Assembly (NCBI GenBank): GCA_016125355.1
Contig: WGLX01000025.1
Location: 1-64,000 of the forward strand
DNA: 64,000 nt
Source of the DNA: Actinomycetales bacterium
Lineage (GTDB): Bacteria > Actinomycetota > Actinomycetes > S36-B12
Direction of reading: 5' to 3'
A program made the position numbers and the translations under genes. Positions within the stretch are counted from its first letter, which is position 1; the number at the start of each line of letters is the position of its first letter. The notes under the pieces were generated by a model. It worked only from the letters and a program-made list of their open reading frames with translations, made no database searches and was not told the DNA's origin. Shown one piece after another: positions 34,452-41,845 of this stretch.

Positions 34452-34525
34452 CGCCCGACGGCGCGGACGGAGCACTCCGCAGCGACCACTAGGCTGGACG
34501 CACCATCTAGTTGCAGGAGAGCCAC

Positions 34526-35659
34526 GTGCCCGCGTCGCCCGAAGACATCCGCATCCCCGCCGACCTCCTTCCCGCCGATGGCCGGTTCGGCTCGGGCCCC
34601 TCTCGGGTCCGCAAGGCGCAGGTGGACGCCCTCGCCGATGTCTGGCAGACCTACCTCGGCACGTCGCACCGCCAGAAGACCGTCAAGTCCCAGGTGGGCC
34701 GCCTGCGCCAGGGACTCGCTGACCTCTTCTCCCTTCCCGAGGGCTACGAGGTGGTGCTCGGCAACGGCGGCTCGACCGCATTCTGGGACATCGCGTCCTT
34801 CGGCCTGATCCGCGATCGTGCGCAGTTCCTGTCCTTCGGGGAGTTCGGCTCGAAGTTCGCGAAGGGCGCGAAGAACGCCCCGCACCTCGGCGCCCCGACC
34901 ATCCTGACCTCCGATCCTGGCAGCGCCCCGGTGTTCGAGGCCGAGGCCGGCATCGATGCGTACTGCAGCCCGCACAACGAGACGTCGACGGGGGTGGCCA
35001 TCTCGCCGACCCGCGTGGCCGGCGCGGATGCCGATGCCCTGATGGTCTTCGACGCGACCTCCGGCGCCGGCGGGCTCGCCGTCGACCCGGCGCAGTTCGA
35101 CACCTACTACTTCGCTCCGCAGAAGTCCTTCGGGTCCGATGGCGGCCTGTGGTTCGCCCTCATGTCGCCGCGAGCCATCGAGCGTGCCGCCGCCATCAAG
35201 GAGTCCGGCCGCTGGATCCCGGACTTCCTCGACCTGCAGACCGCGATCGACAACTCCCGGCTCGACCAGACCTACAACACTCCCGCCCTGGCGACCATCC
35301 TCCTGATGGCCGAGCAGGTCGACTGGTTCAACGGAAACGGCGGCCTGGACTGGTGCGTCGGCCGCAGCGCCGAGTCATCGGGCCTGATCTACGACTGGGC
35401 CGAGGACAACGAGCTCGCGACCCCGTTCGTCACCGACCCGGCCCTCCGCTCGAAGGTCGTCGCGACCATCGACATCGACGAGGCCGTCGACGCGACCTCG
35501 ATCACCAAGGCGCTGCGGCTCAACGGCATCGTGGACACCGAGCCCTACCGCAAGCTCGGCCGCAACCAGCTGCGCATCGCCGTGTTCCCGGCCGTGGAGC
35601 CGGAGGACGTCCGGCAGCTGCTGCGCTCCCTCGACTACGTCATCACGCAGCTGACGTGA
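34526..35659 (+). CDS. serC: Phosphoserine aminotransferase
   Basis: A 377-residue PLP enzyme converting 3-phosphohydroxypyruvate to phosphoserine in serine synthesis. IPADLLPADGRFGSGPSRVR at the N-terminus, EVVLGNGGSTAFWD and the PLP lysine in YYFAPQKSFGSDGG identify the actinobacterial form. GTG 34526 is preferred because GCAGGAGAG precedes it; TAGGCT (34490-34495) could be the -10 box of a leadered promoter. The stop codon overlaps the GTG of the following MFS gene. Confidence 0.93.
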   Translation: MPASPEDIRIPADLLPADGRFGSGPSRVRKAQVDALADVWQTYLGTSHRQKTVKSQVGRLRQGLADLFSLPEGYEVVLGNGGSTAFWDIASFGLIRDRAQFLSFGEFGSKFAKGAKNAPHLGAPTILTSDPGSAPVFEAEAGIDAYCSPHNETSTGVAISPTRVAGADADALMVFDATSGAGGLAVDPAQFDTYYFAPQKSFGSDGGLWFALMSPRAIERAAAIKESGRWIPDFLDLQTAIDNSRLDQTYNTPALATILLMAEQVDWFNGNGGLDWCVGRSAESSGLIYDWAEDNELATPFVTDPALRSKVVATIDIDEAVDATSITKALRLNGIVDTEPYRKLGRNQLRIAVFPAVEPEDVRQLLRSLDYVITQLT

Positions 35660-36894
35660 CCGACCCCCGGCTCGACGGGGCACCGGCCCCGCAGGCCGGG
35701 TCCCCCGTCCGCTTCACCCGACCCCTGCGGGACAAGCCCACGTGGCTGACCTACGTCCAGATCTCGCTCTGGGCGTGGTTCCTGTATGCCTTCGGGGCCA
35801 CGCAGGCCCTCCTGCGCGACGAGCAGGGGACCAGCCGTTCCGTCGGGTCGCTGCACGGATCCGCCTTCGCCGTCGGTGGCCTCGTAGGAGCGGCCCTCGC
35901 GGCGCCCGCCATCCGGCGCTGGGGACGCGGGGTCGTCCTCCGGGCCACCGCCCTCGCGTCGATGGCCGCACTGCTGGTCTACACGTGGCCCGGCGCATCC
36001 CCGGCGCTGTCGATGACCGGGGCCGCCCTGGCCGCGCTGTTCGGCACGGCCATGCTCATCTCGACCAATGCCTTCCTCCTCGACCACCAGGGACCAGCCG
36101 GCCCCGCCGCGCTCACCGAGGCCAATGCGCTCGCCTCCGGGGCCGGCATCCTGGGACCGCTCATCGTGGGACTGGGCGCTGCCACGGTCCTCGGCTGGCG
36201 ATGGGGCCTGTGGATCGTCGTGATCGGCCTGGCCCTGCTCGAGCTGTGGCGCGGTCGGCACGTCCTCGCCTATGGGACCCGGCGCCTGGCCCGTGACGAG
36301 GCGGCCCACGGCCGCTTCCCGGCCGCCGTGTACTGGTCCCTCGGCGTGATCATGGCGTTCCTGTCGACGGAGTTCTCCCTCACCCTGTGGGGCGCCGACC
36401 TGCTCCGGGAGCGCTGCGGCTTCGGCGGGGCGGCAGCAGCGGCATCCCTCGGAGCCGTCACGGGCGGGATGCTCGTCGGCCGCATCGGCGGGTCACGACT
36501 CGCCGAGCGTCACTCGAGCGAGTCGGTGCTCAAGGGCTCGATCCTCGTCGCCCTGGCCGCGTTCTCGGTCGCGTGGTCGTTCACGGTCTGGCCGGTGGTC
36601 CTCCTCGGCATGTTCCTCACCGGCGTGGGCATCGGCGTGCACTGGCCGATGGGCGTGGCCCGGGTCGCGCGCGCCTCCGGCGGCAACACCGACCGCGCCA
36701 GTGCGGCGGCCTCGTTTGCGGGCGGCATCTCCATCGCGATCGCACCGCTCGCGCTGGGCACGCTGTCCGACGCGTTCGGGTTCCACGTCGCGTTCCTGCT
36801 GGTGCCGGTGTTCCTCCTCTCGGCTCTGGCGATCATCTGGTTCCATCCGGTGCCGGATGATGTCGTGCCCGACGTCGTCGCCACTCCGCACTAG
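35656..36894 (+). CDS. MFS transporter
   Basis: A 412-residue carrier with about twelve helices, starting with KPTWLTYVQISLWAWFLYAFG. It starts at GTG 35656 inside the serC stop (GTGA), so it is coupled to serC. An MFS gene close to serC is found in several actinobacteria, but its substrate is not known to me; export of an amino acid or related metabolite would fit the setting but is inference. The loop after helix 2 (RRWGRGVVLR) is a weak A-motif. The last 62 bases overlap the convergent beta-propeller gene. Confidence 0.85.
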   Translation: MTDPRLDGAPAPQAGSPVRFTRPLRDKPTWLTYVQISLWAWFLYAFGATQALLRDEQGTSRSVGSLHGSAFAVGGLVGAALAAPAIRRWGRGVVLRATALASMAALLVYTWPGASPALSMTGAALAALFGTAMLISTNAFLLDHQGPAGPAALTEANALASGAGILGPLIVGLGAATVLGWRWGLWIVVIGLALLELWRGRHVLAYGTRRLARDEAAHGRFPAAVYWSLGVIMAFLSTEFSLTLWGADLLRERCGFGGAAAAASLGAVTGGMLVGRIGGSRLAERHSSESVLKGSILVALAAFSVAWSFTVWPVVLLGMFLTGVGIGVHWPMGVARVARASGGNTDRASAAASFAGGISIAIAPLALGTLSDAFGFHVAFLLVPVFLLSALAIIWFHPVPDDVVPDVVATPH

Positions 36895-37891
36895 CGAGCA
36901 CCGCGAGAGCCAGCAGAACGAGGCCACCGGCCAGCCAGGCCCCCCAACCGCCGTCCACCGTCTGTGGAGCGAGGGGCCCGGGACCGGAGGCGTCAGTCGT
37001 GTCCGATGGCCCCGCGCTCGACGAGGGAGCCGAGGCGGAGGGGGACGCCGCCGTCGAGGCCACCGGCGCCGGCTCGATGGCCACCCGCAGCAGCCGGTCA
37101 TCGCGCTCACCAGCCACCAGCAGGGCGCTGCCGTCGGGGGTCCAGGTGATCGCCTCGCCCTGCGGCTGGATGGGCAGGTAGACCGTGAACGGGTCCTGCC
37201 CGGGCGGCCTCCCGCTGCGGACCTCGGCGTCGACGTAGTCGCGCAGCACGAACCGGTCGCCCGCTGGGCTGATCGACCCGTCGGTGGTCAGTCCCCCCGC
37301 GACGCCGACAGGCCGGGCGACGGCCACGGCCCCGGACCGCAGAGGCACCCGGTAGATCCGTCCCTCGGCCAGCTTCTTGGTGGCGACCCACACCCGGAGG
37401 CCGTTCGGGTCGGTGAGGAGGGCCTCGGCATTGACCGGGCCATCCGGATACGTGAACCGGTAGGTCCTGACCGGCAGCGTCTGGTCCCGCAGCACGGCCG
37501 GCTCGCGGAACCGGTGCAGCCGCACCTCGGGCCACGAGTCCCGGTTGTCACCGATGTCGCCGACCCAGATCACCGGCCGGCCCTTGCGATCCCGGCCGGA
37601 CCCGATGGCCTCCAGGTCCCGAGCCTCGATCCCTGCCAGCGTGATCGTCGCGAGCGTCGCGCAGGTCCGCGCATCGACCGCGTACACCCGCGGCCCCCCG
37701 GACGAGTCGTTGTGCAGGTAGATCACGTCCGGGTGCCGCTGGGAGTACGTCATCCCGCTGATCTCGGTGAACCGCGCGTCGCTGAAGCGGCACTGCTCCG
37801 TGACCCCGGGGAGGGCCTGGGCAGGAATGGCCCCCAGCGGAACCATCGCGACGGCGACGACCATCGCGACCGCCAGCCGCACCAGCCGCAC
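36833..37891 (-). CDS. Exported beta-propeller-like protein with C-terminal anchor
   Basis: A 352-residue protein with a signal peptide (residues 1-26, ending AQALP). The body is made of repeating strands with motifs such as FTEISGMTYSQRHPDVIYLHND, WVGDIGDNRD and GLTTDGSISPAGDRFVLRDY, as in six-bladed propellers of the SdiA-regulated or esterase-like phytase type. A Ser/Pro/Thr linker (about 285-312) leads to a final helix (about 318-338) and a basic tail, so it is held at the membrane. The role is unknown. The ATG lies one base after the stop of a 28-codon membrane peptide gene. Confidence 0.72.
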   Translation of the reverse strand: MRLVRLAVAMVVAVAMVPLGAIPAQALPGVTEQCRFSDARFTEISGMTYSQRHPDVIYLHNDSSGGPRVYAVDARTCATLATITLAGIEARDLEAIGSGRDRKGRPVIWVGDIGDNRDSWPEVRLHRFREPAVLRDQTLPVRTYRFTYPDGPVNAEALLTDPNGLRVWVATKKLAEGRIYRVPLRSGAVAVARPVGVAGGLTTDGSISPAGDRFVLRDYVDAEVRSGRPPGQDPFTVYLPIQPQGEAITWTPDGSALLVAGERDDRLLRVAIEPAPVASTAASPSASAPSSSAGPSDTTDASGPGPLAPQTVDGGWGAWLAGGLVLLALAVLASAEWRRRRARHHPAPDGTR

Positions 37892-37892
37892 G

Positions 37893-37979
37893 TCAGTTCC
37901 GCAGGGCCGCGACGACCACCACCGCGAGCAGGGAGATCAGGACGGCGAGCGTGACGAAACGCCGCGTCCGGGGATCCAT
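37893..37979 (-). CDS. 28-residue membrane peptide
   Basis: A 28-codon frame: a basic start (MDPRTRRF) followed by one hydrophobic helix (VTLAVLISLLAVVVVAALRN). TACGCT (37986-37991) ends exactly six bases before the ATG, the same leaderless arrangement seen at many genes here. The stop ends one base before the ATG of the propeller gene, which has no other visible promoter, so the small frame looks like the first gene of a coupled pair. It may be a functional small membrane protein or a leader peptide. There is no family name that I can give. Confidence 0.6.
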   Translation of the reverse strand: MDPRTRRFVTLAVLISLLAVVVVAALRN

Positions 37980-37998
37980 GGCTCCAGCGTACGAGCCC

Positions 37999-39468
37999 CT
38001 ACTTCACGCCGAACAGGACCTCGACGGGATAGATCGCGAAGTAGAAGAGGAACGCCAGCGAGACCACCCACATGAGCCAGTGGATCTCCCGGATCTTCCC
38101 AGTGAAGATCTTGATGACCAGCCACGACACGAACCCAGCACCGATGCCGATGGTGATCGAGTACGTGAACGGCATGAGCGAGATGGTGAGGAATGCGGGG
38201 ATGCCGATCTCGTAGTCGGTGAAGTCGATGTGCCGGATCTGGGTCATCATGAGGAAGCCGACGATGACGAGTGCGGGCGATGCGGCCTCGTAGGGGATGA
38301 CCGTCACCAGCGGGGAGAAGAACATCGCGATGAGGAACAGCCCGCCCGTCACCAGCGATGCGATGCCGGTGCGCGCACCCTCGCCGATGCCCGAGGCCGA
38401 CTCGATGTAGGACGTGTTGCTCGAGACCGATGCCGCACCACCGGCCGCTGCGGCGATCGAGTCGACGACCAGGATGCTCTCGAAGTGCGGGATCTGCCCA
38501 TCCTCCTCGAGGAGGTCGCCCTCGGTGGCCAGCCCGAAGGCCGTGCCCATCGTGTCGAAGAAGTCACTGAGCATCAGCGAGAAGATGGCCAGCAGGGCCG
38601 CGACGACGCCGATCGCCTGGAAGGACCCGAACAGGTTGAACTGGCCGAGGAGGCCGAGGTCCGGGGTGCTGATCAGCTGATCGGGGACCCGAGGGACGTT
38701 GAGCCCCCAGCCCGTCGGATTGGCGATGGACCCATCCGCCCCCGTCTTGGGTCCGACGTTGGCGACGGCCTCGACGACCATCGCGAGGATCGTGGTCGCC
38801 ACGATGCCGATGAGGATGGCGCCCTTGGTCTTGCGGGCCACCAGGACCGCGGTGATCAGCAGCCCGACCACGAAGACGAAGATCGGCCAGCCCTGGAGCT
38901 CGCCGAAGACGCCGAAGGTGACCAGGGGGACGCCTGGGCGGACGATCCCCGCGTCGACCAGTCCGATGATGGTGATGAACAGGCCGATGCCGACGCCGAT
39001 CGCGTACTTCAGCTGCTCGGGGACGGCGACGAACACGGCCGAGCGGAGGCCGGTGAGCACCAGCAGCAGAATCACGATGCCCTCGATGACCACCAGGCCC
39101 ATGGCATCGGCCCACGTCATCTGCGGTGCCAGCGTGTAGGCGACGAAGCCGTTGAGCCCGAGGCCGGCGGCGATCGCGATCGGGAACCGCCCGATCGCTC
39201 CCATCAGGATCGTGAGGAGCCCGGCCATGAGGGCGGTCGCTGCCGACACCATGGTGATCGCCTTGACCACGTCATCGGTGCCGCCGACGAAGAGCCCGTT
39301 GACGTCCTTGGCGGTGCCGATGATCAGCGGGTTGAGCACCACGATGTAGGCCATCGTGAAGAAGGTGACGAGTCCCCCGCGGACCTCGCGACCGTAGGTG
39401 GACCCGCGGGCGGTCAGCTGGAACCAGCGATCGAAGCCGCTCGTGGGCGTGAGAGTGGGGGCAGACAT
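37999..39468 (-). CDS. NCS2 permease, AzgA-like (purine)
   Basis: A 489-residue permease with about twelve to fourteen helices. It is of the AzgA-like branch of NCS2, which imports adenine, guanine and hypoxanthine with protons. GGLVTFFTMAYIVVLNPLIIG at the N-terminus, AAGLGLNGFVAYTL, SDFFDTMGTAFGL and the SSNTSYIESASGIGEGARTG block are diagnostic. ATG 39468 follows AGGAGG. The gene stands upstream of the 28-residue peptide gene with 19 bases between. Confidence 0.92.
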   Translation of the reverse strand: MSAPTLTPTSGFDRWFQLTARGSTYGREVRGGLVTFFTMAYIVVLNPLIIGTAKDVNGLFVGGTDDVVKAITMVSAATALMAGLLTILMGAIGRFPIAIAAGLGLNGFVAYTLAPQMTWADAMGLVVIEGIVILLLVLTGLRSAVFVAVPEQLKYAIGVGIGLFITIIGLVDAGIVRPGVPLVTFGVFGELQGWPIFVFVVGLLITAVLVARKTKGAILIGIVATTILAMVVEAVANVGPKTGADGSIANPTGWGLNVPRVPDQLISTPDLGLLGQFNLFGSFQAIGVVAALLAIFSLMLSDFFDTMGTAFGLATEGDLLEEDGQIPHFESILVVDSIAAAAGGAASVSSNTSYIESASGIGEGARTGIASLVTGGLFLIAMFFSPLVTVIPYEAASPALVIVGFLMMTQIRHIDFTDYEIGIPAFLTISLMPFTYSITIGIGAGFVSWLVIKIFTGKIREIHWLMWVVSLAFLFYFAIYPVEVLFGVK

Positions 39469-39554
39469 ACGTCCTCCTGGCCAAAGGGTCATCTCTGCGC
39501 GCCAGGGAAGGACGGGGCGTCGGGCGACAGGACGCACAGTAGCGTGTGCTCATC

Positions 39555-39800
39555 ATGAGCAGTGACCGACTCCGCCGATCCGATGCGGACGGGATCCTCC
39601 CCGTCTCGATCGGCACGGCCGTGTGGCTCGGAGTACTGCTCGTCCTGCTGGTGAGCTGGAGCCGGCTGGAGGGCGACGGCACCCTGTGGTGGATCGGCGC
39701 CGCCGTCGTGGGCGTGCTCAGCGGGTCGCTCGGCCTGGTCTTCCTGCGCTGGCGCAGGGGCCGCATGGACGCGGCCGCATCATCGTCGGATCAGGAGTGA
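39555..39800 (+). CDS. DUF2530 small membrane protein
   Basis: An 81-residue protein with two hydrophobic helices (about 17-38 and 46-63) joined by a short loop with WSRLEGDGTLWW, ending in RWRRGRMDAA. It matches the actinobacterial DUF2530 family, of unknown function, usually found near DUF3027 and the purine permease as here. TAGCGT (39540-39545) would start transcription within about three bases of ATG 39555; GTG 39546 is less likely because it abuts the hexamer. It converges on the DUF3027 gene with a 10-bp overlap. Confidence 0.75.
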   Translation: MSSDRLRRSDADGILPVSIGTAVWLGVLLVLLVSWSRLEGDGTLWWIGAAVVGVLSGSLGLVFLRWRRGRMDAAASSSDQE

Positions 39801-40570
39801 CCGAGGTCCAGCGGATCCTCGGCTGACGCAGCGGACTCCGCACGGACCGCCGTCCGGGCCTCGCCCTCGCGCTCGATCTCGGAGTGTGCGCCGCAGCCAT
39901 AGCTCAGTGACACGACATGGCCGTCCGCGGGCGCCATGCGGTTCGCGCACACCCCGAACGCCTGTCCGAGCGGGCCCCCGATGGTGAGCAGGAAGCCGCA
40001 GCTCGCGCACTCCAGCGCCGCGTGCCGGGCCATCGTCGACGTCGGGCCGAAGTCTCCGCCCTCCCACCGGTCCGCCGCGTGATCCCGACCCATCGGGGAG
40101 AGCACGCGCACCCGGCCGAGGCCCAGCTCCCACTGTCCGGGCTGCAGGGGCGCCTCGGACGACGCGCCGTCGAGGTCTGCCTCACCGGTGAGGCCCGCGG
40201 TGAGCTGCGGGTCGTCAGCGGGCGTCGGCAGGACGTCGCCGGGGCTGAGGTCCCCCGGCTGGATCCGCTCGCTCCACGGCACCCACTCGGGCGCGATGAG
40301 CGCACCCTCACCGGGCAGCAGCACCACCTCGGTCACCGTGACCACGCGCGCCCGCGGGGCGCGAGCGAGGGTCACGGCCCACTGCCAGCCGACGTAGGCC
40401 GGGCTCAGGCAGGCGAAGGTGTGCGTGGCGAGCCGGTCGTCCTCCATGACGACGCCGAGATGGTCGCCCACCAGGTCCGCGCCCGCCTCCTCCTCGGCGG
40501 CCGCGCGGGCAGCATCGACCGCTGCGACCAGCTGGGAGTCGCGCTTGGCATCGGATGCGGCGGGAGCCAT
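39791..40570 (-). CDS. DUF3027 family protein
   Basis: A 259-residue soluble protein of a family restricted to actinobacteria. YVGWQWAVTLARAPRARVVTVTEVVLLPG and APEWVPWSERIQPGDLSPGDVLPT are its N-terminal signature. A C-terminal segment with paired cysteines (LECASCGF and VCANRMAPADG...YGCGAHSE) could bind zinc. ATG 40570 is preferred over GTG 40588 because CACAAT ends exactly six bases before it. It is divergent from the small lipoprotein gene. The role is unknown; the family is typically located beside a cold-shock protein gene, as here. Confidence 0.85.
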   Translation of the reverse strand: MAPAASDAKRDSQLVAAVDAARAAAEEEAGADLVGDHLGVVMEDDRLATHTFACLSPAYVGWQWAVTLARAPRARVVTVTEVVLLPGEGALIAPEWVPWSERIQPGDLSPGDVLPTPADDPQLTAGLTGEADLDGASSEAPLQPGQWELGLGRVRVLSPMGRDHAADRWEGGDFGPTSTMARHAALECASCGFLLTIGGPLGQAFGVCANRMAPADGHVVSLSYGCGAHSEIEREGEARTAVRAESAASAEDPLDLGHS

Positions 40571-40660
40571 GCAGAGATTGTGTCCCACGGTCCGCCGAGC
40601 GGAGTGCCCGGGGCCCGGATCGGTCGCAGGGCGTCGCGGCAGGGCCGGTAGGGTCGAGCC

Positions 40661-41119
40661 ATGACCCGCACGCGCATCGCCCTCGGGGCCCTCGTCCTGG
40701 CCGCAGCGGCCCTGACCCTCACGGCCTGCTCGAAGCCCAACCCGATCGCGACGGTGTACTCGGGCACCTCATCCGAGTGGCGCGAGGCCGCCTGCTGGTC
40801 GTCCTCGTCGGCGATCGACGCGACCCAGTGCGCCCAGCAGGTCCTGTCCAATGCGTCCGGCGGGTCGCTCGCCACCGTGCCGGTCGTGCCGGGCGAGGTG
40901 GTCGGCATCAGCGTCGACCCGGTGGTGGCCGAGAAGGGCTGGACCCCGCGGATCGCCGGCCAGCCGCTCACCCAGACACCGCTGACCCAGACCTACTTCC
41001 GGTTCACGTTCCCCGAGTTCCAGGGCGTCCCCTCGGACGGCCTGAACATGGAGATCATCGCCGGGACGAATGGCGACACCAACGGGCTCTGGCTCTTCCA
41101 GCTGGTGCCCGCAGGCTGA
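40661..41119 (+). CDS. Small lipoprotein (DUF2771-like)
   Basis: A 152-residue lipoprotein: signal peptide with lipobox LTAC (Cys23), then SKPNPIATVYSG. The mature domain of about 130 residues has two further cysteines (ACWSS and TQCAQQV) that may form a disulfide, and ends in a beta-rich WLFQLVPAG. The placement between DUF3027 and the cold-shock gene and the overall pattern suggest the DUF2771 family, but the match is not strong. TAGGGT (40649-40654) ends exactly six bases before the ATG. Confidence 0.7.
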   Translation: MTRTRIALGALVLAAAALTLTACSKPNPIATVYSGTSSEWREAACWSSSSAIDATQCAQQVLSNASGGSLATVPVVPGEVVGISVDPVVAEKGWTPRIAGQPLTQTPLTQTYFRFTFPEFQGVPSDGLNMEIIAGTNGDTNGLWLFQLVPAG

Positions 41120-41162
41120 CCCCTGGATCGGCCAGCAGGGTCGGGGTTCCCGACCCGCGCGG

Positions 41163-41546
41163 TCAGATGTCCAGGTCGTCGGCGACGGCCCGGAGCACCG
41201 CCGCGACCTTGCGGGCCTGGGCGTCCGGCGGGTACTTCCCACGACGAAGCTGGTTGGAGACTCCGTCCAGCAGCTTGATGAGGTCCTCGACGATGATCGC
41301 GACATCGTCCGCCGGCTTGCGCGTGCCCTTGACCACCGACGGGGCCGCGGACAGCACGGTCACGGACAGGGCCTGCTTCCCGCGCCGGCCGTCGACGACG
41401 CCGAAGTCGAGGCGCGTGCCCGCCTTCAGCGAGGTCACACCCGCGGGGAGCGTGGAGACATGCACGAACACGTCATCGCCCTCGTCCGAGGTGATGAAGC
41501 CGAAGCCCTTCTCGGCGTCATACCACTTCACGGTCCCGGTAGGCAC
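41163..41546 (-). CDS. Cold-shock domain protein with C-terminal helical extension
   Basis: A 127-residue protein. Residues 1-66 form a CspA-type OB fold with RNP motifs (GTVKWYDAEKGFGFITSDEG and DVFVHVSTL). About 60 more residues follow, including IIVEDLIKLLDGVSNQLRRGKYP, a conserved extension of the mycobacterial CspB-like form. It should bind single-stranded RNA or DNA. GTG 41546 is favoured by AAGGAG at the proper distance. The region upstream on its strand carries a 7-bp hairpin (GCGCAGG with CCTGCGC) that would lie in the leader. Confidence 0.88.
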   Translation of the reverse strand: MPTGTVKWYDAEKGFGFITSDEGDDVFVHVSTLPAGVTSLKAGTRLDFGVVDGRRGKQALSVTVLSAAPSVVKGTRKPADDVAIIVEDLIKLLDGVSNQLRRGKYPPDAQARKVAAVLRAVADDLDI

Positions 41547-41618
41547 GGCGTGCTCCTTCATGGCGTTCACAGCAGGGTGACGCGCAGGACGTTTCCCTGC
41601 GCCTGAGAAGGTTACCCT

Positions 41619-41837
41619 GTGGCGCACCAGCATTCATCGGCCGACCGTGTCCTCCGGATCGGCGGGATCATCACCGTCATCGGCCTCCTCTGCACCGTCA
41701 TCGCGATGCTGCCCCTCGTCGTGCCGTCCCTCACCCTCCCCAGCGCCATGTGGTTCCTGGCGATGCTGACCGGGGTGGGGCTCATCGTGGTCTTCGTAGG
41801 CCTCACCATGCAGGCCCGTCAGCGGCGCGGGCGGTAG
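41619..41837 (+). CDS. Small two-helix membrane protein
   Basis: A 72-residue protein with two hydrophobic helices (about 14-35 and 42-63) and a basic end (QARQRRGR). I do not recognise a named family. GTG 41619 immediately follows a TACCCT hexamer, which leaves no room for that hexamer to be its promoter; translation may start slightly downstream or use another promoter. It ends eight bases before the helicase-associated gene, which suggests cotranscription. Confidence 0.55.
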   Translation: MAHQHSSADRVLRIGGIITVIGLLCTVIAMLPLVVPSLTLPSAMWFLAMLTGVGLIVVFVGLTMQARQRRGR

Positions 41838-41845
41838 GACCGACG

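Noticed and set aside
36860-36990. A sortase signal in the propeller protein (LAPQT near the C-terminus)
   Set aside because: It does not match LPXTG or an accepted variant closely enough; the hydrophobic helix and basic tail can act as a plain anchor.
41613-41618. TACCCT as the promoter of the small membrane protein at 41619
   Set aside because: It abuts the GTG, so transcription would start inside the gene. It is left out of the leaderless set.
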